Part shown: one piece after another, positions 1-7,431 of the stretch | Position numbering within the stretch: the stretch's first letter is position 1 | Layout: every line of letters begins with the position of its first letter | From: Flavobacterium xinjiangense | Lineage (GTDB): Bacteria; Bacteroidota; Bacteroidia; Flavobacteriales; Flavobacteriaceae | Assembly: GCF_900142885.1 (NCBI RefSeq) | Contig: NZ_FRCL01000002.1 | Location: 124,001-188,000 of the forward strand | DNA: 64,000 nucleotides | Direction: 5' to 3' | The notes under the pieces: model-generated | Told to the model about the DNA's origin: nothing | Seen by the model: only the letters and a program-made list of their open reading frames with translations | The model's database searches: none | Position numbers and translations under genes: made by a program

Positions 1-819
1 AATTATTTTGGAGTGGATGTTACCGGTACAATAGACGCGACGCCAATGTTGTATTTTCATATTGATGTATGGACACCAGATTTAACTGCTTTCAGAATTA
101 AACTAGTTGATTTTGGTGCAAATGGAGTTTATCAAGGGGGTGATGATACGGAATTTGAAGTTACACGTACGCCGACATTATCAGGTTGGAATAGTTACGA
201 CATTCCATTGTCTGAGTTTACAGGATTGACGACTAGAGGACATATTGCTCAATTAGTGTTTTCAGGAGCACCAGCAGGAACTGTCTATATTGACAATGTC
301 TATTTTAATAAAACTGCTGCAGTTGTTGTTGCGACTGCTCCTACAGTGGCTGCTCCTACACCACCAACGGCTCAATCAAATGTTATTTCGTTATTTAGTA
401 ATGCGTATACCAATGTTCCTATTACAACTTGGAGAACGGATTGGTCAGCAGGTAGTAATTTAACTGAGTTGCAAGTTGCAGGGAATGATACTAAAAAATA
501 TGATAATTTGAATTATTTTGGAGTGGATGTTACTGGTACAATAGACGCGACGCCAATGTTGTATTTTCATATTGATGTATGGACACCAGATTTAACAACT
601 TTTAGAATTAAACTAGTTGATTTTGGTGCAAATGGAGTTTATCAAGGAGGTGATGACGTAGAATTTGAAGTTACACGTACGCCAACATTATCAGGTTGGA
701 ATAGTTACGACATTCCATTGTCTGAGTTTACAGGTTTGACCACTAGAGGACATATTGCTCAATTAGTATTTTCGGGAGCGCCGGCAGGAACCGTTTATAT
801 TGACAATGTCTTTTTCAGC
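1..819 (+). repeat. Tandem 510-base repeat inside the secreted protein gene
   Basis: Bases 1-309 recur at 511-819 with few changes, mostly silent, so the repeat period is 510 bases. The first copy is cut by the window edge. High DNA identity, not only protein identity, points to recent duplication or gene conversion. Confidence 0.9.
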
Positions 820-1086
820 AAAGTGGCTACAAATTTAAGTGTTGCCAATTTTGAAACAGCAAAAGTTAGAATGTATCCTAATCCGGTTACTAATTATTTA
901 ACAATTGAGGCAAATAGTACAATTGAAAAAGTATCTGTTTATAATCTTTTGGGTCAAGAGGTTTTGGTAAAAAGCCCAAAAAGCAATTCAACTATTTTGC
1001 AAACGAATGAACTTCAAAAAGGAGTGTATATCGTAAAAACAAATATTGATGGAAAAGTAAATAGTAGTAAAATTATCAAAGAATAA
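1..1086 (+). CDS. C-terminal part of a repetitive secreted protein with a T9SS sorting domain
   Basis: The reading frame is open from base 1, so the gene starts upstream of the window. It holds two nearly identical modules of about 103 residues, separated by a Pro/Thr/Ala-rich linker and a connecting segment, giving a 170-residue period. Each module looks like a galactose-binding-type beta-sandwich with motifs such as GWNSYDIPL and GTVYIDNV, as seen in carbohydrate-binding modules of exported flavobacterial glycoside hydrolases. The last 75 or so residues (MYPNP, YNLLGQEV, LQKGVYIVK) form a Por secretion tail (type A sorting domain), which directs export by the type IX system to the cell surface or medium. 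The catalytic part, if any, is outside the window, so the substrate is unknown. Confidence 0.85.
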   Translation, partial: NYFGVDVTGTIDATPMLYFHIDVWTPDLTAFRIKLVDFGANGVYQGGDDTEFEVTRTPTLSGWNSYDIPLSEFTGLTTRGHIAQLVFSGAPAGTVYIDNVYFNKTAAVVVATAPTVAAPTPPTAQSNVISLFSNAYTNVPITTWRTDWSAGSNLTELQVAGNDTKKYDNLNYFGVDVTGTIDATPMLYFHIDVWTPDLTTFRIKLVDFGANGVYQGGDDVEFEVTRTPTLSGWNSYDIPLSEFTGLTTRGHIAQLVFSGAPAGTVYIDNVFFSKVATNLSVANFETAKVRMYPNPVTNYLTIEANSTIEKVSVYNLLGQEVLVKSPKSNSTILQTNELQKGVYIVKTNIDGKVNSSKIIKE

Positions 1087-1111
1087 GTTAGTTGGGTTTG
1101 TAGTAGAATTG

Positions 1112-1145
1112 GAGAGTATTAGATATCTAATGCTCTCTTTTTTTT
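1112..1145. terminator. Rho-independent terminator between convergent genes
   Basis: GAGAGTATTAGATATC pairs imperfectly with the following GATATCTAATGCTCTC and is followed by eight T residues. It lies 25 bases after the secreted-protein stop and just before the end of the convergent protease gene, so it probably serves the plus strand. Confidence 0.75.
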
Positions 1146-1156
1146 GTACTTATTTT

Positions 1157-1597
1157 TCATTTCATTAAATACAAATAATGATTAAAGTAATCTACAATCG
1201 CTCTTCCTTTCATTAACACATCGGCACCAATGATTCCGTGTACAGGTTTTGATTTGTGCTGTATTAATGCTTCGTTTACGTGAGATAAATCAAAAATAAT
1301 GAGATTAAAATCCAAATTTTTCCACGAGCCAAGTTGCAGTTGATTTCTTGTAGCAAGTTGCGTAAACATTCCGTTTGCTCCGGCACCGGAAGCTTTCGTC
1401 TTTGATTTTTTTGCTTCCAATAAAAACAGGTCAACACTTTCAAATCCTACACAACTGTTTGAAGCTCCCGTGTCGAGGATAAAGTTCCCCATGACTCCAT
1501 TGATTTTAGCTTTTATTAGAAGATGTTGTGTTTTGGTAATTTTGAATTTTACTTTTTTATAATTTTCTTTTTTAAGAATATCGTGGAGGTTTTTCAT
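1157..1597 (-). CDS. Retropepsin-like (clan AA) aspartic protease family protein
   Basis: A 146-residue protein with the single-domain retropepsin signature: a hydrophobic strand ending in FILDTGASNSC (catalytic Asp at residue 42) and the second hydrophobic-Gly motif near HGIIGADVL. It is the size of one lobe of a pepsin-like enzyme, so it would act as a homodimer, as known for this family. No signal peptide is visible, so it is probably cytoplasmic. Its physiological substrate is not known. It is a single gene with a TAnnTTTG-type box on the minus strand at 1637-1644, about 40 bases before the ATG. Confidence 0.8.
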   Translation of the reverse strand: MKNLHDILKKENYKKVKFKITKTQHLLIKAKINGVMGNFILDTGASNSCVGFESVDLFLLEAKKSKTKASGAGANGMFTQLATRNQLQLGSWKNLDFNLIIFDLSHVNEALIQHKSKPVHGIIGADVLMKGRAIVDYFNHYLYLMK

Positions 1598-1739
1598 TTA
1601 TGCTGAATTTATTTCAGAATTTTAATTTGTGTTGCACAAAGATACATGGAGTTTTTATGAATTTTTGAAGGAAGTTTGAGAATCCTATTTTTCTTTGAGA
1701 ATCTTTATGAAACAACTTTTTCGACTAGTTTTAATCTTG

Positions 1740-1747
1740 TAAATTTG
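1740..1747 (+). promoter_or_regulatory. Bacteroidetes -7 box for tatD
   Basis: TAAATTTG matches TAnnTTTG. Transcription would begin about seven bases later, giving a very short leader before the TTG codon at 1766 and supporting that start. No clear TTTG -33 element is seen. Confidence 0.5.
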
Positions 1748-1765
1748 TATCCTTAAACTTTACAC

Positions 1766-2545
1766 TTGGAAACAACCATAATAATTACCGACACGCATAC
1801 GCACCTTTACAGCGAGGAATTCGATCAAGACCGTAGCGAAATGATACAACGTGCTATAAATGTTGGAGTTTCACGGTTCTTTATTCCCGCTATAGATTCA
1901 ACATGTACGAAAGCGATGTACGAATTAGAGGAAAATTATCCTGACAATGTTTTCTTGATGATGGGTTTACACCCAACCTACGTAAAAGAGAATTATCTGG
2001 AAGAATTACAGCATGTGGAAAATGAATTGAAGAAAAGAAAATTCTATGCGATAGGTGAAATTGGGATTGATTTGTATTGGGATAAAACCCATTTGCAAGA
2101 ACAGCAAATTGCTTTCAGAACTCAAATACGATTGGCAAAACACTATAAATTACCTATTGTCATTCATTGTCGAGAAGCTTTCGATGAAATATTTAATATT
2201 TTGGAAGATGAGAAATCGGATGATCTCTTTGGGATTTTTCATTGCTTTACAGGGACTTACGAACAAGCCTTAAAAGCGATTTCCTATAATATGAAGCTTG
2301 GTATAGGTGGCGTTGTAACATTCAAAAATGGAAAAATTGATCAATTCTTACATCAAATAGATTTAAAACACATCGTTCTGGAAACGGATTCTCCTTATTT
2401 GGCCCCAATTCCCTTTCGCGGAAAGCGCAATGAGAGTAGTTATTTAATTAATGTCGTAGATAAATTGGCTATGATTTATAGTCTTTCGGCAAATGAAATT
2501 GCGAGGGTAACAACTGAGAATTCTAAAGCTATTTTTGGTATTTAA
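1766..2545 (+). CDS. tatD: TatD family metal-dependent hydrolase (DNase)
   Basis: TatD-family TIM-barrel nuclease; members are metal-dependent 3'-5' DNases linked to DNA repair and degradation. Visible metal-binding motifs in order: DTHTHL near the N terminus, GEIGIDLYW, PIVIHCREA, GIFHCFTG and LETDSPYLAP, which together match the whole family profile at its usual length (259 residues). The TTG start is chosen because the essential DTHTHL motif lies only nine residues in and no ATG precedes it. A -7 promoter box ends 18 bases upstream. It is followed by an acyltransferase and asparaginase in the same direction. Confidence 0.93.
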   Translation: METTIIITDTHTHLYSEEFDQDRSEMIQRAINVGVSRFFIPAIDSTCTKAMYELEENYPDNVFLMMGLHPTYVKENYLEELQHVENELKKRKFYAIGEIGIDLYWDKTHLQEQQIAFRTQIRLAKHYKLPIVIHCREAFDEIFNILEDEKSDDLFGIFHCFTGTYEQALKAISYNMKLGIGGVVTFKNGKIDQFLHQIDLKHIVLETDSPYLAPIPFRGKRNESSYLINVVDKLAMIYSLSANEIARVTTENSKAIFGI

Positions 2546-2610
2546 AGAAGAAGTTACATTATTTTAATATTTTTTTTGTTCATTTGCCCACACAAAAATT
2601 GAGAACCAAA

Positions 2611-3747
2611 ATGCAAAAATTTGACGCTATTCGGCCATTTTACGATTCCGAAGTAAACGAGGCTCTTCACAATGTGATACATCATCCGATGATGAAGGCA
2701 TTAATGAACTTTACTTTCCCTGATGTGGAAGACGAAGTTTGGAAAGAACAACTCAAGAAAACGCATTCTATACGTGATTTTCAATGTAATTTCATCTATC
2801 ATTCCGTTCAAAAAGTATTAGAGAAAAGCTCTGAGGGTTTGACGACTTCTGGTTTTGAAAATTTGGAAAAAAATACTTCCTATTTGTTTATTTCGAATCA
2901 TCGAGATATTCTTTTGGATACAACCTTATTGAATACAGCATTATTTGAGCATGGTTTAGGAATGACGGCTTCGGCAATTGGAGATAATTTAGTTAAAAAG
3001 GCTTTTTTAAGTACGTTAGCGAAACTGAATCGTAATTTTCTGGTATTACGAGGTCTGACTCCTAGAGAAATGCTCCAAAGCTCCAAATTACTAGCAGAAT
3101 ATATTGGGAATTTATTACTTCATGAAAATCGTTCCGTTTGGATTGCACAGCGAGAAGGAAGAACAAAAGATGGAAATGATGTGACTAATCCAGGCGTTTT
3201 AAAAATGTTAGGGATGGGTTCTGACGAGAAGAATTTGATGGATTATTTCAAAAAAATAAAAATAGTTCCAGTATCTATTTCATATGAATATGACCCTACT
3301 GATGCGTTGAAAATGCCTCAATTGATGGCAGAAGCCAACAACGAAATTTATATTAAGGAAAAAAATGAGGATTTCATGACCATTCTTAGTGGTGCTATGG
3401 GACAAAAAAAGAGAATTCATATTCATGTAGGTAAAGTTTTAGATACTGAAATTGATAAAATCACAGCTGAAAATGACAACACTAACAAGCAGATACAAGC
3501 TTTAGCTCAAGTTATTGACGATGCAATATTGAGTAATTATAAATTATGGCCTACAAATTTCATCGCTTACGATATAGTGAATAAATCCAATACCTATTCG
3601 CACTTATATACGGAGAGCGAGAAATTACTTTTTGAGCGCCGATTAGAAATGAGAATTGATCATGATAATCCAGTTGCGTTGGAAGGTTTTCTTGCCATGT
3701 ATGCTAATCCCGTTGTGAATACATTAAAATATCATGATGTTGTCTAA
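2611..3747 (+). CDS. Glycerolipid acyltransferase (1-acyl-sn-glycerol-3-phosphate acyltransferase-like)
   Basis: PlsC-type acyltransferase expected to transfer acyl chains to a glycerophospholipid precursor at the inner membrane face. The catalytic block appears as SNHRDILLDTT (His plus acidic residue, with five rather than four intervening residues, a spacing I associate with a Bacteroidetes subgroup) and a second motif WIAQREGRTKDG. I favour the ATG at 2611; an in-frame TTG at 2584 would add nine residues. The C terminus overlaps the asparaginase start by 14 bases, suggesting translational coupling. The exact acyl acceptor is not shown by the sequence. Confidence 0.8.
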   Translation: MQKFDAIRPFYDSEVNEALHNVIHHPMMKALMNFTFPDVEDEVWKEQLKKTHSIRDFQCNFIYHSVQKVLEKSSEGLTTSGFENLEKNTSYLFISNHRDILLDTTLLNTALFEHGLGMTASAIGDNLVKKAFLSTLAKLNRNFLVLRGLTPREMLQSSKLLAEYIGNLLLHENRSVWIAQREGRTKDGNDVTNPGVLKMLGMGSDEKNLMDYFKKIKIVPVSISYEYDPTDALKMPQLMAEANNEIYIKEKNEDFMTILSGAMGQKKRIHIHVGKVLDTEIDKITAENDNTNKQIQALAQVIDDAILSNYKLWPTNFIAYDIVNKSNTYSHLYTESEKLLFERRLEMRIDHDNPVALEGFLAMYANPVVNTLKYHDVV

Positions 3748-4765
3748 ATCCAAAATACTTTTGATTTATACCGGTGGGACTATTGGTATGAAAAAAGATT
3801 TTGAGACCGGTGCGCTTAGGGCTTTTAATTTCAGTAAGTTGTTGCAAAGAATTCCGGAATTGAAACAATTGGACTGTGAGATAGAAACTATTTCTTTTGA
3901 GAATCCTATTGATTCGTCCAATATGAATCCTGAAAAATGGGCAAATATTGCAATAATCATTGCTGATAATTATACTTCATTTGATGGGTTTGTAGTATTA
4001 CATGGATCTGATACGATGTCTTATTCAGCATCTGCTTTAAGCTTTATGCTGGAAAATTTGTCTAAACCAGTTATTTTTACCGGATCCCAATTGCCTATTG
4101 GCGATTTACGTACTGATGCAAAAGAGAATCTGATAACTGCTATTCAAATTGCTTCTTTGCGTGAAAATGGAAAACCAGTTATTAGTGAAGTAGGTCTGTA
4201 CTTTGAATATAAATTATACAGAGGGAATAGAACCACAAAGATAAATGCGGAACATTTCAACGCATTCACATCACCAAATTATCCTCATTTAGTAGAGTCT
4301 GGCGTGCATCTAACACTGAATTCAGAATTGTTTTTGCCTTTAAAAACTGATTTACATTTGAAAGTGCATAAGGCGTTAGATAACAATGTGGCTATTATTA
4401 AAATGTTTCCGGGAATTAGCGAAGTTGTTTTGGCTGCCATTTTTGATATTCCGAATCTTAAAGGAGTCATTTTAGAGACTTATGGAGCCGGAAACGCTCC
4501 TACAGAAGATTGGTTTATCAACCTTTTGAAAGAAGCCATTAATAAAGGCCTGCATGTCATTAATGTTACGCAATGTTCCGCCGGAAGTGTGAGTATGGGT
4601 CAATATGAAACAAGTACTTCTATGAAAGAAATTGGTGTTATTTCTGGAAAAGACATTACCACTGAAGCAGCAATCACGAAATTAATGTATTTGCTGGGTC
4701 AAAAAATTGCGTCGAATGATTTCAAAAAGATTTTCGAAACATCTTTACGAGGAGAAATGGTATAA
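3734..4765 (+). CDS. ansA: Type I L-asparaginase
   Basis: Hydrolyses L-asparagine to aspartate and ammonia. The first catalytic motif IYTGGTIGM is near the N terminus and the second, VLHGSDTMSYSASAL, is around residue 90; both threonines of the nucleophile pair are present. At 343 residues with no signal peptide it fits the cytoplasmic type I enzyme. Two ATG codons (3734 and 3737) are possible starts, both inside the end of the acyltransferase gene, so the two are probably co-transcribed. Confidence 0.93.
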   Translation: MMLSKSKILLIYTGGTIGMKKDFETGALRAFNFSKLLQRIPELKQLDCEIETISFENPIDSSNMNPEKWANIAIIIADNYTSFDGFVVLHGSDTMSYSASALSFMLENLSKPVIFTGSQLPIGDLRTDAKENLITAIQIASLRENGKPVISEVGLYFEYKLYRGNRTTKINAEHFNAFTSPNYPHLVESGVHLTLNSELFLPLKTDLHLKVHKALDNNVAIIKMFPGISEVVLAAIFDIPNLKGVILETYGAGNAPTEDWFINLLKEAINKGLHVINVTQCSAGSVSMGQYETSTSMKEIGVISGKDITTEAAITKLMYLLGQKIASNDFKKIFETSLRGEMV

Positions 4766-4824
4766 TAATTAGATTTTACTTTTCTAACTCATTTTTTTTC
4801 GTGTTCTTTGCAGACCAAATAAAT

Positions 4825-4911
4825 AGAGAGGTGTCCGAGTGGTTGAAGGAGCTAGCCTGGAAAGCTAGTATGTGGGTAACTGCATCGTGGGTTCGAATCC
4901 CATCCTCTCTG
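4825..4911 (+). tRNA. tRNA-Ser (anticodon GGA)
   Basis: Acceptor stem AGAGAGG at 4825-4831 pairs with CCTCTCT at 4904-4910, with G4911 as discriminator. The anticodon stem CTAGC/GCTAG encloses loop CTGGAAA, giving anticodon GGA at 4859-4861 (reads UCC/UCU). A long variable arm and the T-loop GTTCGAATC are present. CCA is not encoded. Confidence 0.97.
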
Positions 4912-4921
4912 CTGAGAAATT

Positions 4922-4949
4922 AATGCTTCCTGAAAGGGAAGCATTTTTT
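4922..4949 (+). terminator. Terminator after tRNA-Ser
   Basis: AATGCTTCC, a short loop, then GGGAAGCATT and a run of T, ten bases after the tRNA end. Confidence 0.8.
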
Positions 4950-5536
4950 GTTTTATAGCTTTACAAACTTTTTTATTTGTCTGAGCGTATAAGGCAAAAA
5001 AGGTCAGGCGTGAAATTCCATGCAGTATTTTCTTTGTGAGGCGTCCTTCGAGGGTTGACGGAAATTAGCCCTATTTGAATGTATAACAGCTATTTGTATG
5101 TGTTCAGTTGATTCCATTCTCTTTTCAGAAACCCATCACTGATAAGTAAGTTTTTGGACCTATGGCTTTCTTTAGTCTTCTTGATTTTTGTTTTCGAGCA
5201 ATAATAATTTATTCATACTATCGTCTTTTTTGCTGTGGTGTTGGTTTTGACTGTGCTTATTACATTGAAACGATTTTGGTGGTATTAAAAATTAAACAAA
5301 ATATGTGAATTATGTAAGATAATAAATACTAAAAATAAATATTTGTGTATTTTATCGATTATATTTGTAGTATAAACGTCAGTTTTGTAATTTTAAGTAA
5401 GGATTAAAAATCATACTGTAGCGAAATTATTATTTGGAAAATTCTTCAAACAATTAAGTGAAGAACCCATAAAAACCGAGTGTTTGATAAATTATTAAAA
5501 AAAGGCTGAAATTTAGAAATTTAAAAAACTTAAAAG
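4950..5536. other. Gap without a recognised gene
   Basis: About 590 A+T-rich bases. A TAnnTTTG box (TATATTTG, 5360-5367) could drive the small membrane peptide gene at 5537 through a leader of about 160 bases. A short hydrophobic reading frame ends with a stop at about 5286 but has no convincing start and no family match; it may be a decayed fragment. Nothing else is recognised. Confidence 0.5.
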
Positions 5537-5653
5537 ATGGAAACAGAAAATAAAAAAGAAGGGATGTTTTTGTATATGGGTGCATTTCTTTTTACTACCG
5601 CAAGTTTGTCAATGATTGCTTTAATGTTGATGTTGTTTTTTATAACTTTTTGA
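5537..5653 (+). CDS. Small single-pass membrane peptide, 38 residues
   Basis: ATG at 5537 opens a 38-codon frame ending in TGA. After a charged start (METENKKEG) the rest is one hydrophobic segment rich in Met, Leu, Phe and Ala, long enough to cross the inner membrane once. It has a matching TAnnTTTG promoter box far upstream at 5360-5367. The function is not recognised; a regulatory or complex-stabilising role like that of other small membrane proteins is only a guess. The clean charged-then-hydrophobic pattern argues against chance but does not prove expression. Confidence 0.5.
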   Translation: METENKKEGMFLYMGAFLFTTASLSMIALMLMLFFITF

Positions 5654-5743
5654 TTTGATTATAAGTCAGAATTTTAAAGAGTTTAATGAAATTCGGAACT
5701 GCGTTTTTTCGCAGGAATACGCTTCGGGTACGTGTCAAAATCT

Positions 5744-5751
5744 TATATTTG
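5744..5751 (+). promoter_or_regulatory. Bacteroidetes -7 box for the PorT-like gene
   Basis: TATATTTG matches TAnnTTTG and lies 48 bases before the ATG of the downstream outer membrane protein gene. Confidence 0.45.
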
Positions 5752-5799
5752 TGCAACGATAAACAATAGTTTAATCGAAAAATATATTTTAAGACTCAC

Positions 5800-6531
5800 A
5801 TGAAGCAATCGTTAAACAAAAATAGCAACGCAATATTATTTGTAAGTTGTTTTATTCTTCTAAATATTTTCAATGTTTTTTCTCAGGAAATAACAACTTT
5901 AGAAGGTGCTTCAAAAGTAAAAATCGATTCATTGTACAGGGAGGACCAATTCTATTTTGGATTTACATATAATACCTTAACAAATAAACCCGACGGTTTG
6001 TCTCAAAGCAAATTGTCTACTGGATTTTCACTTGGATTTTTAAGGGATATGCCTACGAACAAAAATAGAACGCATGCAATAGCTGCTGGAATTGGGCTGT
6101 CGTATAATAATTATAATCAGAATCTGGCGGTTTATAAATCAGATCAAGCGCCATCTTATTCGATTATTGATCCAGATACCAGTTTTAATAAAAATAAATT
6201 TTCACAACTTTTAGTTGAGGTACCTCTAGAATTTAGATGGAGAACATCGACTTATGAAAGCCATAAGTTTTGGAGGATTTACGGTGGCTTCAAGTTGAGT
6301 TATTTAATTCTTGACAGATCCATTTTTGAAGATGCTCAGGGAAAAATCATTGTAACCAATAATAATGATTTTAATAAGCTTCTTTATGGAGCGTATATTT
6401 CAACGGGTTATAATACAATAAATGTATATGCCTATTATGGTTTGAATTCTTTATTTAAATCGGCTAAAATTGAAGGGCAGCCCATTGCTATGAAGTCCTT
6501 AAATATTGGAATAATCTTTTATATATTATAG
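5800..6531 (+). CDS. PorT-like outer membrane beta-barrel protein
   Basis: Residues 1-29 form a signal peptide (basic start, FVSCFILLNIF, cleavage near FSQ). The rest has alternating hydrophobic and polar residues, paired aromatic ends (FGFTYNTL, LLYGAYISTGYN) and a final strand ending in an aromatic residue and Leu, as in small outer membrane barrels. The layout resembles PorT-family barrels; the PorT founder is a type IX secretion component, but orthology cannot be claimed from this alone. The end overlaps the convergent membrane gene by six bases. Confidence 0.65.
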   Translation: MKQSLNKNSNAILFVSCFILLNIFNVFSQEITTLEGASKVKIDSLYREDQFYFGFTYNTLTNKPDGLSQSKLSTGFSLGFLRDMPTNKNRTHAIAAGIGLSYNNYNQNLAVYKSDQAPSYSIIDPDTSFNKNKFSQLLVEVPLEFRWRTSTYESHKFWRIYGGFKLSYLILDRSIFEDAQGKIIVTNNNDFNKLLYGAYISTGYNTINVYAYYGLNSLFKSAKIEGQPIAMKSLNIGIIFYIL

Positions 6532-7131
6532 CCATAAAAATAATAAAAGTAACTGCGGAATACTTCCTAAAATAAACCCTATAACTAATTCTTTGTTAGT
6601 ATGTGCGTTCATTTCTATACGAGAGGATGCAACAAGGCCATTTGCGAGTATTAAAAATGCAATGATAAAAGTATTCTGAAATTGAAAATGTAGGCTTATT
6701 GCAATTACAAATACGGTCAGTGCGCTTATTGCCATCATATGCAAACTTGCTTTTATATTGCCAAATAATGATAAAAGAGCCAAAATAGTACTAAGCAACG
6801 CTCCTAAGAAGAAGAAATGCAATTCAGGATATCGTTGTATAGTAATGCTTTTTCGAACCAATATAATGATTAAAAAACATTGAAGAATCAATGGTATTTT
6901 GCGTTGCGTTACTTCAGCAACCATAATAGAATCAATTTTACCAACAGCTCTTAATATTAGAAAAAATAGTAGCGGAATAATTACTGTGATAATCGTCACT
7001 TGAAAAAACACAAATAATTTTTCTTCGGTTCCAAATATAGTGGTGTTGAAAAAAAGATAAAACAGGGTGGCCATTGCCGGGATGAATATCGGATGAAAAA
7101 TATAAGAAAATATAGGGAGGATTTTTTTCAA
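6526..7131 (-). CDS. Multi-pass membrane protein, PAP2-like
   Basis: A 201-residue protein that is hydrophobic almost throughout, with six or so transmembrane segments. The order of features near the C terminus (IKASLHMMAISALTV, then SSRIEMNAHTNKELVIGF) recalls the second and third phosphatase motifs of PAP2 enzymes, with SLHM in place of SGH and Glu where Asp is usual. It may be a divergent lipid phosphatase or an inactive relative. It begins with TTG; no better start is visible. It is convergent with the PorT-like gene. Confidence 0.55.
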   Translation of the reverse strand: MKKILPIFSYIFHPIFIPAMATLFYLFFNTTIFGTEEKLFVFFQVTIITVIIPLLFFLILRAVGKIDSIMVAEVTQRKIPLILQCFLIIILVRKSITIQRYPELHFFFLGALLSTILALLSLFGNIKASLHMMAISALTVFVIAISLHFQFQNTFIIAFLILANGLVASSRIEMNAHTNKELVIGFILGSIPQLLLLFLWL

Positions 7132-7431
7132 GAGTTGTGATGTTGATTGGTGTCAACAAATATAAATAATTTTGTAAAGGCAAGCTCTATTTTTGAGTTA
7201 GTTAACTTTTTGTAAAGACTTTTAAATAATTCCAATTGGTGCTTAATAATTGTAAATTGATTATAATTTATCAGTTTTCAAAGTATTCATTGGCAAAAGA
7301 AGTGTTATTTTTGATGAACCATAAAGAACAATAATTGTTACTGATTAAATAATTGGGGAATAAACTATTGGTTTCTTTTTTGGGGTAATTTGTATAAATC
7401 CTTAAATGAGCTTCATTCGCTTTTTAAATTA
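7132..7431. other. Divergent intergenic region before murF-alr
   Basis: A+T-rich spacer of 300 bases. TATTTTTG at 7306-7313 matches the -7 box consensus in the direction of murF-alr, leaving a leader of roughly 110 bases. No tRNA, riboswitch or gene is recognised. Confidence 0.4.

Noticed and set aside
1157..1597. Retroelement or prophage origin of the retropepsin-like gene
   Set aside because: No reverse transcriptase, integrase or phage gene nearby; standalone clan AA proteases are common in bacteria.
5206..5290. Hydrophobic stretch (FFAVVLVLTVLITLKRFWWY) ending in a stop
   Set aside because: A stop lies just upstream and there is no good start codon; could be chance or a relic.
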